Assembly: GCA_043747555.1 (NCBI GenBank)
Contig: JAYTOY010000097.1
Span: 1 to 54,819 of the forward strand
DNA from: JAYWDA01 sp043747555
GTDB lineage: Bacteria; Bdellovibrionota; Bdellovibrionia; Bdellovibrionales; Bdellovibrionaceae
Reading direction: 5' to 3'
Length of the DNA stretch: 54,819 bases
The translations under genes and the position numbers were made by a program. Within the stretch, counting starts at the first letter, position 1. Each line of letters opens with the position of its first letter. Positions 7,631-16,504 of this stretch are shown here, piece by piece. The notes under the pieces were generated by a model. The model did no database searches and was not told the origin of the DNA. It was given only the letters and a program-made list of their open reading frames with translations.

Positions 7631-8519
7631 ACAAAAACGTTCCATTCACTAAAATTCAAATTTCAGTGGCCTTTGAAGAATGCCTCGAGAAATATATTTC
7701 TGAAAAACGGGATCGAATAAAACCCTTTGTAGGTCAAAATTTTTCATATAAAAAAACCCTGCTTATTCAAAAAAAGACTTTTTTAGTTGATCTCCTTTCG
7801 AATCCGATCAACGCACTTTGGTCTTTTTTATATTTGGCGATAAAAAAACCATCGAAATTTTTGAAAAAATAGGCTGGACCTCGTTAGGTGCTCTATTCTT
7901 AAAAATTCCTAAGGGAATCAAGACTGGATATCAAAAAAAAATAGAACAAGTGGTGGCGCTTGAATTTTTAGAGTGGGATCCTGACTCAAAGAAAACAGAT
8001 CACGGATTGTTATCTTTGATCCAGCAAAATTCTATCCTGTCAGCGGTGCTGGATTCAAAAAATCATCATATCTTTTCAATGACAAATGATTTCCGTGATG
8101 TTCTCGATCGATATTCTGCGGGGCGGGCCATGATTTCTGATTTGTCAGGATCTGTCCTTACATTATTGGTAGGGTGGATTTATTTTGGCGATAAGACACT
8201 TGGTCTTTTGGGATTAGGAAATAGAATTGCATCCCGCTTGGCCCAAGATAGGGCTGCTGATAAATTTTTCCTTGGAAAGGGCCTTGGCTCTGGCTTTTAC
8301 AAAATGTTTCCGCCGCATCCTTCGCGGTATCAGATCGTTTTAGCCACTCTTTTCGTTGGATTGATGCTAACTATTTTTAGCCTTATCACAACGGCTTTAA
8401 GTGATCCCTGCCTAAAAAAATTAGGCCTTCAGGAAAAAAAACTAGAAATATTTCTTGATGACTTAGAGTCGACGCTTTCAATTCAATTTAAGCAAAATTT
8501 AAAAGAGATCTTTAATTAG
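7627..8519 (+). CDS. DUF6635-like membrane protein, frameshifted at an A-AAA-AAA heptamer
   Basis: Two overlapping frames (7627-7872 and 7848-8519) encode the two halves of one protein. The first gives the N-terminal soluble part and start of a hydrophobic segment (FVGQNFSYKKTLLIQKK, LLSNPINALWSF). The second carries on with KTIEIF and two C-terminal hydrophobic segments. A -1 shift on the heptamer at 7842-7848 joins them into about 297 residues with the layout I recall for DUF6635 proteins, including the late DPCLKKLGLQ-type motif. The start is TTG overlapping the previous stop. It could be a pseudogene, a sequencing error, or a recoded gene. Function is unknown; it is a membrane protein in an operon with an MBL hydrolase. 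Confidence 0.62.
7842..7848 (+). promoter_or_regulatory. Candidate -1 slippery heptamer A_AAA_AAA
   Basis: Seven A residues lie with zero-frame codons ATA AAA AAA CCA, which is the X-XXY-YYZ arrangement used by -1 ribosomal frameshifting and also a substrate for transcriptional slippage. Slipping back one base gives ACC ATC GAA and enters the long downstream frame. No strong stem-loop or upstream Shine-Dalgarno-like stimulator is obvious. Confidence 0.45.
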
Positions 8520-8527
8520 AAAAAATA

Positions 8528-8557
8528 AATCGGGGCCTTAAAATTTCAACCCCGATT
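8528..8557 (-). terminator. Terminator of the alpha/beta hydrolase gene
   Basis: AATCGGGG (8528-8535) pairs with CCCCGATT (8550-8557). On the minus strand the hairpin is followed by TATTTTTT, so it terminates the gene ending at 8567. It may also slow transcription from the opposing DUF6635-like gene. Confidence 0.7.
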
Positions 8558-8566
8558 CACATCACA

Positions 8567-9349
8567 TTAATTTTTTGCAGTCGCAGCAGAGATAATAACA
8601 TCAGCCACTTTTTTTGGCTGAGAAAGCATTGGAACGTGACTTGTTTTTAAAACGGTCGTTGTTGCATTGATTTTTTTAGCCATTGATTTTTGCAGCTCAG
8701 GCTGAATCATACGATCCTGATCAGCAACAATATAATAACTTGGCTTATTTTTCCAAGAAGCAACAGTCACAGCCTCGCCGAAAGCTTTCGCGGCAACAGG
8801 CCCTTGAGTTGCAAACATGATCTTAGTCATTGCAGGGCTAACATCCTGGGCAAAGTTTTTAGCCAAGGACTCTTGAGTCAATGCCATATAACCGCTTGCA
8901 TCGGGTTTCAAATTTTCTAATCCAGGAGTCGCAGGAAGGTCTCTACCTAATTCGCCTGAAGTTTGACCTTCAGCTGGAGCAAAGGCTGCAACATAAACTA
9001 AAGCTTTTACTTTTTCGCTAGTGCCAGCTTGAGTGATGACAGTTCCACCCCAAGAGTGGCCTACCAAAATAACTGAACCTGTTTGAGCGTCAATCGCTCG
9101 TTGAGCAGCACCAACGTCATCTGCTAGTGAAGTTAATGGATTTTGCACGGCCACAACTTTGAAACCTTTAGCATGTAAAAATGGGATTACCTTATCCCAG
9201 CTTGAGCCATCAGCAAAAGCTCCATGAATAAGAACGACTGTTGTGTCGGAATTTTTATTTTCCTTTGTTGCAGCTTGAACTGAACTAAATCCAACTGTTG
9301 AAATGAGTGAAAAGGCGATGACTAAATTCAAAACTAACTTTCTAAACAT
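8567..9349 (-). CDS. Exported alpha/beta-hydrolase
   Basis: The protein has 260 residues. The first 26 are a signal peptide (VQA-ATK cleavage), so it acts in the periplasm or outside the cell. The oxyanion-hole strand is VVLIHGAFADGSSW, the nucleophile elbow is VGHSWGG (Ser near residue 99) and a late His is in TSHVPML near residue 242. This is the EstC/methylesterase-like branch of alpha/beta hydrolases, which act on small esters; the substrate is unknown. The upstream MFS gene lies 85 bp away on the same strand and is probably separately transcribed. ATG is preceded by AGGAG. Confidence 0.88.
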   Translation of the reverse strand: MFRKLVLNLVIAFSLISTVGFSSVQAATKENKNSDTTVVLIHGAFADGSSWDKVIPFLHAKGFKVVAVQNPLTSLADDVGAAQRAIDAQTGSVILVGHSWGGTVITQAGTSEKVKALVYVAAFAPAEGQTSGELGRDLPATPGLENLKPDASGYMALTQESLAKNFAQDVSPAMTKIMFATQGPVAAKAFGEAVTVASWKNKPSYYIVADQDRMIQPELQKSMAKKINATTTVLKTSHVPMLSQPKKVADVIISAATAKN

Positions 9350-9434
9350 GTTAAAAACTCCTAGTGATAATGTGTTTTACAAAGCTACAATAAATTTTCA
9401 TTTTTTCAAGGACAAGTCAGCGGTGGTCGTAATG

Positions 9435-10664
9435 TCATTGGTCAAAACCAAGACTAGACTTTTCTAAATCCATTGAGCGCAGAGCAGGTGATAAATAAGT
9501 GATAATGGCAACTGTGCATAAACAGGCTATACCGCCAAAGTAGACAGCGGGGACAGTGCCAATAATTTTTGCAGCAATTCCCGATTCAAGTTCGCCAATT
9601 TCATTGGAAGACCCAATAAAAATCGAATTGACTGCAGAAATTTTTCCGCGCATGTGGTCTGGTGATGTCAGCTGAACAGCAGCAGATCTAATCGCCATGC
9701 TGATGCTGTCAAAAGAGCCGCTCAGCGCCAAGGCAAATAGCGACAAATAAAAATTTCGACTGGCTCCAAAGACTAAAATGCAAAGTCCAAAACCCAAAAC
9801 TGAAGACAACAGCCAGCTTCCAGTCCGCATATTTTTAGTCCTGGATAAATACAAACTCATAAGGGTCGCGCCGATCGCAGGCGCCGCCCGAAGCACACCC
9901 AAACCCTTGGGGCCCACAAATAAAATTTCATTGGCAAAAATAGGCAGCAGTGCTGTCACGCCGCCAAATAAAACCGAAATCATATCTAACGAAAGGGCAG
10001 GAAATAAAATCGGATGCTTAAATACAAATCTTAATCCTGAAAACAGTTCATCTTTCATCGACGCATGCTGCGGACCCGTCGAGGGAGGGGCCACGTCCTT
10101 TCGAATAAGTAGCATTGAAAAAGCACCAACCAATAAAAGACTGCAAACGATCGTCGAAGACGTAATCGCTCCAAAAAATCCAAACACCAAACCACCAAAA
10201 GCAGGCCCCGCAATTCTTGCAACTTGCATTGCTGAACTTGCCAAAGCCGAGGCTTGCAGCAGATCTTTGCGATCAACCAACCGAGGGACCGCCGCATAAA
10301 TTGCTGGCTGTGAAAAAGAACGTGCGATGCCTGTCAAAAAGGCGGCGGAATATAAAAGTCCAACTTGCAATTCAACAGGAAAATTTAAAGAAAATAGATG
10401 TTCTGATAAAACCACTAAGCCTGAAACCAGGCTGACAAGCATAACTCGGCGATAAATTAAAAGTGGCCGGGCCCGGTCCACCAAATATCCTGCGTAAAGT
10501 GCAAGGCCGATCGCAGGAACCGCTTCAGCGAGGCCAATAAAACCAAGGTACAAGGGATCTTTTAAAAGTTCGTATATTCGCCAGCCTAAAACAACAGCCT
10601 GCATTTGCACTGCAAAAGTGAAAAGAAACCGAGCACAAAGCAGCTTTTTAAAATCAGACGGCAT
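9435..10664 (-). CDS. MFS transporter (EntS/MFS_3-like exporter)
   Basis: The 409-residue protein has about twelve predicted transmembrane helices and an MFS loop motif with the G-Y-L-V-D-R-A-R-P version near residue 60, as in the enterobactin-exporter-like MFS_3 group. It probably exports a small molecule by proton antiport across the inner membrane; the substrate cannot be told. No regulator or biosynthetic genes adjoin it. The start ATG lacks a strong ribosome binding site. Confidence 0.88.
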   Translation of the reverse strand: MPSDFKKLLCARFLFTFAVQMQAVVLGWRIYELLKDPLYLGFIGLAEAVPAIGLALYAGYLVDRARPLLIYRRVMLVSLVSGLVVLSEHLFSLNFPVELQVGLLYSAAFLTGIARSFSQPAIYAAVPRLVDRKDLLQASALASSAMQVARIAGPAFGGLVFGFFGAITSSTIVCSLLLVGAFSMLLIRKDVAPPSTGPQHASMKDELFSGLRFVFKHPILFPALSLDMISVLFGGVTALLPIFANEILFVGPKGLGVLRAAPAIGATLMSLYLSRTKNMRTGSWLLSSVLGFGLCILVFGASRNFYLSLFALALSGSFDSISMAIRSAAVQLTSPDHMRGKISAVNSIFIGSSNEIGELESGIAAKIIGTVPAVYFGGIACLCTVAIITYLSPALRSMDLEKSSLGFDQ

Positions 10665-10843
10665 AGATACAAATCTAATGGCAGAACCATTTAAAACTCA
10701 CGACATAATAAAAGTTGGGGACATTTGACCCAGAGAGTCTTTGTTGTTGGGCAAAGGATGGACTTCGGCTGCTTTGAAATCGTCTGGATAGAAAATTCTG
10801 GATGGCTGTGTTTTTGCTTATTTTAAAGGATACAGGAGACCTC

Positions 10844-11965
10844 ATGAAAAACGCTTTAAAAAAAGAATTAGCAGTTCTAGCAGCCTTCGCGTCCATGATC
10901 AGTGCAAAATCCAAATCACCACTTTGGTCAGGCCTTTTCGCTGCAGGTGCAGCGGGACTTGTCTTCTCGTCGTTACAGAAAAATTACAGCTTTGCGGGAC
11001 GAAAAGTTTATATCACGGGCGGCTCCAGAGGCCTGGGTCTTTCAATGGCTTGGAATTTATTAGATCAAGGTGCTGACGTGACGATAGTTGCGCGCGATGA
11101 GGATGAATTAATTCGGGGTCAAAATATTTTGTTAAAACAATTTCCCGATGCCAACGTCTTTATCAGTGTTTGCGACATTACAGATGTTAACGAGCTTGCC
11201 GAAAGCTTAGATCAAGCGATTGAGAGAATGAACGGAATTGATTTACTGATTAATAATGCAGGGTCAATCTTAGTCGGTCCGTTCACATCTATGGAAAAAG
11301 AAGATTTCGAAGCGCAGATGAATCTTCATTTATATGCAGTGGTTGAAGCGACGGGTTTAATTTTTCCTCATTTTAAAAATCGTGGCCAGGGTCGAATTTT
11401 AAACATCTGTTCATTAGGTGGGAAAGTAGCGGTTCCACATATGCTGCCTTATGATGCTTCTAAGTTTGCGTTGGCGGGATTTTCCCAAGGTGTTAGCGCT
11501 GAACTTGCTCCGCACAATATCGTTGTAACGACAGCATATCCGACGGTCATGCGAACGGGGTCACCCATTCAAGCTGTCTTTAAAGGGGATCACGGCAAAG
11601 AATTTGAGTGGTTTGAAACCATCGACAATTTGCCTTTAATTTCAATGTCACCGGATAAAGCGGCTAAAAAAGTTTTGCAAGCTGTCGCTGATGGTAAAAG
11701 CGAAGTGATTCTTTCAGTACCGGCAAAAGCTCGGCTGTTACTAGGAACATTTTTTCCAGAAACAATGAATGCGTTTATGGGAATGATCGCTGGGCTGATG
11801 CCTAAAAAAGATTCTGCGACTCGTAAAACGGGGGCGGATAGCGATAATCGATTTTATCAGAATCGACTTCTTAAGCCCTTACAGCGCAAAGCCCAAGAAG
11901 TGCAAGATGACTACAATCAAACACCTCATCACGATGCCGAATTCAACATGGGACTAAAACATTAA
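10844..11965 (+). CDS. SDR family NAD(P)-dependent oxidoreductase
   Basis: This classical short-chain dehydrogenase has an N-terminal hydrophobic segment (about residues 24-46) ahead of the Rossmann domain. The cofactor motif is TGGSRGLG, NNAG is present, the catalytic Ser is in NICSLGG, and Y-x-x-x-K is YDASK. The C-terminal about 100 residues are longer than in simple SDRs, similar to membrane-anchored ketoreductase-like SDRs. I start at ATG 10844 because AGGAGA sits just upstream; an in-frame ATG at 10802 has none. This gives 373 residues. The substrate is unknown. Confidence 0.88.
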   Translation: MKNALKKELAVLAAFASMISAKSKSPLWSGLFAAGAAGLVFSSLQKNYSFAGRKVYITGGSRGLGLSMAWNLLDQGADVTIVARDEDELIRGQNILLKQFPDANVFISVCDITDVNELAESLDQAIERMNGIDLLINNAGSILVGPFTSMEKEDFEAQMNLHLYAVVEATGLIFPHFKNRGQGRILNICSLGGKVAVPHMLPYDASKFALAGFSQGVSAELAPHNIVVTTAYPTVMRTGSPIQAVFKGDHGKEFEWFETIDNLPLISMSPDKAAKKVLQAVADGKSEVILSVPAKARLLLGTFFPETMNAFMGMIAGLMPKKDSATRKTGADSDNRFYQNRLLKPLQRKAQEVQDDYNQTPHHDAEFNMGLKH

Positions 11966-11971
11966 GGAAAG

Positions 11972-13258
11972 CTATTTTCTTTTTCCGAAGGTTTTTTTCT
12001 TTAGGGCCGGCTGACGAAGTGTTCCTCGACCAGGTAACTTATTTTTTTTTGCGGGAACTGTGGTTTTTTCTTTTTCAGTTCGCTTGTCAGTTGGCTTTTT
12101 TTGCAATCGAGGCTCTTCTTTTTTACGGGGCTGTTCTTTTTTATAGGGAGCGGGTTTTTTGCCGTCAAGTTCAGCCATCAACCTGGAATCCCGTTCGGTG
12201 ACAAGGTTAACCACTTCGCCGGCTCTTCCAGCGCGGGCTGTCCTTCCCACGCGATGTAGATAGTTTTCAAGCTGTTGGGGTAAATGGTAATTAATAACCC
12301 TTGATACAGCTTCAAGATCAAGTCCGCGTCCCGCCAAATCAGTAGCAACTAACAGATCTATTTTTCCATCGCGGAACTTTTTAAAATTTTGGCGACGCTC
12401 ATTTTTGTCCATATCACCGCGATAAATGGCACAAAGAAAACCTTTTTCCGCAATTTCTTTGGCGAGCTTATCACACTGTTCACGAGTATTAGTGAAAACT
12501 AAAGTGCCGCCGTTGACTCGTTGACCAAGAATTTTTTCAAACAGAGGCCATCGCTTGCCATCTTGGACCATTAAATTTTTTGTGACCAAAGTCTTTACGA
12601 CTTTGCCACTTCCTGAACTGCGCACAACTTCAGCGGATCTAAATAGAGTGTTCATCAGTTCTTGGACCGAAGGAGAAACCGTCGCAGAAAATAGTCCCAT
12701 CTGAAGAACACTCGGACATGCAGCAACAATAAAATTTGAATCTGGTAAAAATCCTTGATCTAACATTTGGTCAGCTTCATCAAAAACTAGCATTCGGACA
12801 TCAGTCAAATGAATCAGTTTCATATCCATCAATTGCACTAAACGACCGGGTGTCGCTAGTAAGATTTCAAAAGGATTAGCAACATTTCTTCGGGCTTGTT
12901 CTAAGGCCATACCGCCCAAAGCAGGACGCACTCGTAACCGTGTATCGTGGGTCAGCGTTTTAAAGACTTTCGAAACTTGTTCACCCAACTCGCGAGTCGG
13001 AACCATAACAATGGCCCGGGGCGAACTGTGCTCGGTGACGGGGTTATCTCGGGTTTCTAAATTTTTTAACATATGTAATAAGGGAAGTGCATAGGCCAGG
13101 GTCTTGCCACTGCCTGTTTCAGAAATTCCCACCACGGATTTTTTATCCATCATGGCAGGAATAATTTTTATCTGAATTTCGGTGGGTTTAAAAAGACGTT
13201 GTTTCACCAAAGTCTGAGTCAGTGACGGAAGCAAATTAAAATCTGAAAATGTGTTCAT
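11972..13258 (-). CDS. DEAD-box RNA helicase (RhlE-like)
   Basis: All helicase motifs are visible: SETGSGKT (Walker A), PTRELGEQ, TPGRL, DEAD, SAT, then in the second RecA domain ATDLAGRGLD and HRVGRTARAG. The C-terminal about 60 residues are a lysine/arginine-rich, unstructured tail that would bind RNA. Such enzymes remodel rRNA or mRNA, often in the cold. I start at ATG 13258; a GTG three codons earlier is also possible. It converges on the SDR gene with a 6-bp gap. Confidence 0.93.
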   Translation of the reverse strand: MNTFSDFNLLPSLTQTLVKQRLFKPTEIQIKIIPAMMDKKSVVGISETGSGKTLAYALPLLHMLKNLETRDNPVTEHSSPRAIVMVPTRELGEQVSKVFKTLTHDTRLRVRPALGGMALEQARRNVANPFEILLATPGRLVQLMDMKLIHLTDVRMLVFDEADQMLDQGFLPDSNFIVAACPSVLQMGLFSATVSPSVQELMNTLFRSAEVVRSSGSGKVVKTLVTKNLMVQDGKRWPLFEKILGQRVNGGTLVFTNTREQCDKLAKEIAEKGFLCAIYRGDMDKNERRQNFKKFRDGKIDLLVATDLAGRGLDLEAVSRVINYHLPQQLENYLHRVGRTARAGRAGEVVNLVTERDSRLMAELDGKKPAPYKKEQPRKKEEPRLQKKPTDKRTEKEKTTVPAKKNKLPGRGTLRQPALKKKTFGKRK

Positions 13259-13410
13259 GGCGGGCACTCTACCTTTTTCTAAGGCAGGGCCCTACAGAAA
13301 TCTCTAAGTCCACAGATAAAGAGGCAAATCCCTAAAAAAAATACCCACTTTCTGGATCAAAAGGTGAGGGTGTGATAGTAAGAGTAACAATAAGATTCAA
13401 AATGAATCGA

Positions 13411-13581
13411 TCAAGGTTTTAACTTTTGCTGAAGGACGTCTGCAAAACTTTTTTTCGCATTTTTAGATACTTTGTTAAGGTAGGAGTCACCATCTGTCTT
13501 AATATCAAGTTTAGGCTGTGGAGATTTGCCAGCAGTAGTCGTCGACTTATAGGCTTTAATAATATTTTGAACTGGAATCAT
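13411..13581 (-). CDS. Small hypothetical protein (56 aa)
   Basis: A 56-codon frame starts at ATG 13581 with an excellent GGAGG five nt upstream and ends with TGA at 13411-13413. The product is basic and soluble, and its C-terminus reads S-F-A-D-V-L-Q-Q-K-L. That phrase loosely recalls the C-terminal helices of small flagellar rod or junction proteins, and the F-N-D-I-L-Q of the small protein at 51-212. That is only a resemblance, and I assign no function. The ribosome binding site and the clean frame argue that it is real. The opposite-strand frame here is a shadow. Confidence 0.55.
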   Translation of the reverse strand: MIPVQNIIKAYKSTTTAGKSPQPKLDIKTDGDSYLNKVSKNAKKSFADVLQQKLKP

Positions 13582-13782
13582 AAGGCCTCCTTTTTACTGA
13601 CCTTATAAAAAGCAATTTTTAAACCATTGCCGGAGCGTTTATATTTCAGCAGGCAGTCCAGTCGGGTACAATTTTTTCGCGTCTAGTAGGCATTTCACCT
13701 CATTTAGTGGAGTCCAACCCTTTGGAGTTGGGAAAACAAAAAATTTTGTTCATTATCTTTATTTTTTAAGGTAATAGACCTT
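13582..13782. other. Intergenic region upstream of the carbonic anhydrase
   Basis: This 201-bp stretch separates the divergent 56-aa gene and the carbonic anhydrase gene. It must hold both promoters, but I cannot point to a well-spaced -35/-10 pair. The A/T tract near 13736-13752 is the only notable composition. Confidence 0.4.
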
Positions 13783-14439
13783 ATGAGCAAAACTGAAATT
13801 CTTAGGTTGATGGCAGGGTTCCGGAAGTTTCACGATAAGTATTTTGCAAACGAACATCCGCTTTATCAACGCCTATCTTCAGGGGGCCAAAGTCCAAAGA
13901 CTCTCATTATTGGCTGCAGCGACTCCCGAGTTGATCCTGCCATTATAACGTCGGCCGGACCGGGCGATCTTTTTATCGTTAGAAATGTTGCAAACTTGGT
14001 TCCCCCTTTTGAAAAAGGTGGCGGTTTTCATGGTATCAGCGCGGCCATTGAATTTGCGGTTGTTAATTTAAAGGTTGAAAATGTCATCGTGCTTGGGCAC
14101 CGCCAGTGTGGTGGAATTCGAGCGTTAATGCTGAATGAATCCGATAAAAATGATCCCAATAAAGAAGATAGCTTCGTCGAGCAATGGGTTCGCATCGCTC
14201 AAGACGCAAAAGAACGTGTTTTAGCAAAACATAAAGGTGAAGACGAAGAGGCTCTTTGTCGGCATGGCGAACAAGAGGCTATCATTACATCACTTAATAA
14301 TTTACGGACCTTTCCTTTTGTACAAGCGGCAATCACTGATCGAGGACTTGTGGTCATGGGAATTTATTTTGACCTAGAATCAGGCCAGCTTGTTGAATAC
14401 GACGAAGACTCTGCCGCTTTTCGTAATATTGAAATTTAA
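13783..14439 (+). CDS. Beta-class carbonic anhydrase
   Basis: The 218-residue protein has the beta-CA zinc site: Cys in GCSDSRVDP (near residue 45, with the Asp-Arg dyad), His in LGHRQCGG (near 106) and Cys three residues later. It interconverts CO2 and bicarbonate in the cytoplasm, supplying bicarbonate to carboxylases and helping pH control. The length is typical of the Can/CynT group. It converges with, and overlaps by 4 bp, the DUF2779 gene. Confidence 0.95.
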   Translation: MSKTEILRLMAGFRKFHDKYFANEHPLYQRLSSGGQSPKTLIIGCSDSRVDPAIITSAGPGDLFIVRNVANLVPPFEKGGGFHGISAAIEFAVVNLKVENVIVLGHRQCGGIRALMLNESDKNDPNKEDSFVEQWVRIAQDAKERVLAKHKGEDEEALCRHGEQEAIITSLNNLRTFPFVQAAITDRGLVVMGIYFDLESGQLVEYDEDSAAFRNIEI

Positions 14440-16397
14440 GAAATTAAGTCCATCCAATACTCATAGATCATGACCATTGCTAAGGTATCTAGCTCACAAT
14501 ATTTAAGCAAAGCGTCTGCAATGTATTTACGCTCTTGATCACTCATCTGGGTCAACTGCATACGGGCATAAGCCATCGAAGCCGATCCGCCTTCCCGAAT
14601 GTCATCGAAGTCTGCCATTCGATCAAGCAGCGCCAAGGTCGGCGCCGGGACATCGTGAAAAATTGGTTCCAAAGTCTTGTAAGGATCCTTTATTTCACCC
14701 TCTATTTTTTCACACCAAATTTTGTTTTTAAAATTATAACTTTTTATTTCAGCTCCATAAATTGGTTTGGAATATTTATTGTGTAAAAACTGAGATTCAA
14801 AAAGAACTGCAGGTAGAACAGACTTGATAGAATTAGATCCCCCCATCCTTGGTGATAGATAGAGACTCTTTACAAGTTCTAATAGATCGACCATTTTCCG
14901 ATTTCCAGACCTAATAATCTTGTTGGAATTTTTTTCAATCGTTAGATCATTAATAAACTCGATAAGGTCATAACGATCCGCTTCGGCCGATTTTTCTAAT
15001 TGCCATTTTATGTGATTAAGAACGGTGTTTTCATGGGATGCATACCTTAAAACTGTACCGCGATCTTGGCCAAGGGCCTTTTGTAAAGCACGAACAAAGT
15101 TAAAGTTTGGAAATTCCGCGGGCGCACTAGAAAGAAATTGATCTTGGTGATGAACCCCACCATTTTGATCAACTTGATGATGCGAAAACTGGAAAGCCAC
15201 AGTTTCATAGGGAGTAAGACCTTTTGTAAAAGGAATAGCGGAAGTGATCGTTTCGAAATCGATAAAATGCAGGGGATATTTCCAAGTCGAGATTTCTGAG
15301 GAAAATCCTTCTCTATCAAAATAGGGACGTTTTTCTTTGTTTCGATATAGCTCGACCTGTCTCCATTGACGTTCAAATCGCGGGAGGACTTTAGATGTTT
15401 TTGTTTTGGGGATTAGGTCATCAAGCTCAACTTCAGTTAAAAAGTATCGGCTCTCACTCAGTAGCCGATCTTTAATTCTAAAGTCCAACGACCATAAATC
15501 AAAGATTAAAGGTTCTACAAAGTCAGACTCCTTAAGTGACGTCGCCGATGTCCAACATTGTTCAAAGCCACTTTTTCTGGTCCCCAATGTAGCACGATCA
15601 ACCTTAAACTCACAAGCGCCACAAGCCCGGCTGATCTTTGGCTGAACCCATTTTCGATCGGCGCAAACAGCGGAAAGGTCATTTACGTAATTTGAAAACT
15701 CTTTCCCATCGTAGGATTGTTCTAAAAAAAACTTAACCTCATCGTTTGTGGGAACCGCGATCAAAATTTCAGCACCGAGATCTTTTAAAGTCGTGTCTGG
15801 AGGAATCTCAACAGTTGTGCGTCCATTTTGATTTTTCAATAGAAACTTTTGGTGAAGTTTGTCCACAGTCGCAAAACTTCCCTTATTGGCTAGCATCAAG
15901 GCTGAAGTGAACGTAAAATCTGGAAATGATTTTTTGGTAACAAAAATCTGGAAAGCGATATCACCAATATAGGATTCCCATTTTCCATCAAAACCATCTT
16001 TGGCCTTATTAAAAAAACTAATTTCATCTTTTTTATAACTCTTCGCTTTGACCTCGATCAACTCGATGAAAGAGCCTTTCTTTTTTAAAATATCAACCCT
16101 GACAAACAGATTTTGATATCGAAAGGCGGCTTCAAATAAAATAATTTCGTCGTGTTGAAGGGCTTCTACCGTTTTTGCTACGGCGGTATCATGATCTATT
16201 TCTTTAATCTCGATCCCGCCTGGAAAATAGAGTTGTGCCAGAGCGCCAATCTGTAAGCCCCCATCGGCAAGGCTTTTTAAAAACGGATCGTCTAATTTAT
16301 TGGAGGCATAATCCAAATCACCTTCATAAAAAAGTTTAGTGGCACAATCGTGACCCACCTTGAACCTTGATTTTGTAAGATATCGAATTTTTGCCAT
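14436..16397 (-). CDS. DUF2779 protein: Cas4-like Fe-S nuclease plus DEDD exonuclease
   Basis: This 653-residue protein has two nuclease modules. Residues 1-290 look like a PD-(D/E)XK nuclease with Asp102 and Glu115-x-Lys117. Cys18 in GHDCATKL and Cys259, Cys262 and Cys281 are placed like the four cluster ligands of Cas4/AddB enzymes. Residues 375-650 form an RNase H-like DEDD exonuclease: FIDFET (Asp380, Glu382), Asp504 in MVDLLE, and Asp637 in YCELDT. The layout matches DUF2779 and recalls the TM0106-type RecB-family nuclease. The substrate is unknown; DNA repair or turnover is likely. No CRISPR array or cas genes are nearby. Confidence 0.8.
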   Translation of the reverse strand: MAKIRYLTKSRFKVGHDCATKLFYEGDLDYASNKLDDPFLKSLADGGLQIGALAQLYFPGGIEIKEIDHDTAVAKTVEALQHDEIILFEAAFRYQNLFVRVDILKKKGSFIELIEVKAKSYKKDEISFFNKAKDGFDGKWESYIGDIAFQIFVTKKSFPDFTFTSALMLANKGSFATVDKLHQKFLLKNQNGRTTVEIPPDTTLKDLGAEILIAVPTNDEVKFFLEQSYDGKEFSNYVNDLSAVCADRKWVQPKISRACGACEFKVDRATLGTRKSGFEQCWTSATSLKESDFVEPLIFDLWSLDFRIKDRLLSESRYFLTEVELDDLIPKTKTSKVLPRFERQWRQVELYRNKEKRPYFDREGFSSEISTWKYPLHFIDFETITSAIPFTKGLTPYETVAFQFSHHQVDQNGGVHHQDQFLSSAPAEFPNFNFVRALQKALGQDRGTVLRYASHENTVLNHIKWQLEKSAEADRYDLIEFINDLTIEKNSNKIIRSGNRKMVDLLELVKSLYLSPRMGGSNSIKSVLPAVLFESQFLHNKYSKPIYGAEIKSYNFKNKIWCEKIEGEIKDPYKTLEPIFHDVPAPTLALLDRMADFDDIREGGSASMAYARMQLTQMSDQERKYIADALLKYCELDTLAMVMIYEYWMDLIS

Positions 16398-16504
16398 CTC
16401 TAATAAGGCTATAGGACTTAGGGGAGAATCAGAAGCTTGATTTTGTATGGTTGCTATTCTAAACCTAGATCTGGCCTTAATGACACGTAAAGGGATCGAA
16501 GACT

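Noticed and set aside
7842..7848. Selenocysteine or other recoding around the PLD TGA or the DUF6635 shift
   Set aside because: No SECIS-like structure or downstream stem was visible; only the slippery heptamer is supported.
9778..10299. Long plus-strand frame opposite the MFS gene (173 codons)
   Set aside because: The MFS frame has clear helices and family motifs; the opposite frame has no domain and no ribosome binding site.
15047..15376. Second minus-strand frame inside the DUF2779 gene
   Set aside because: It overlaps the nuclease gene in another frame and lacks any domain.
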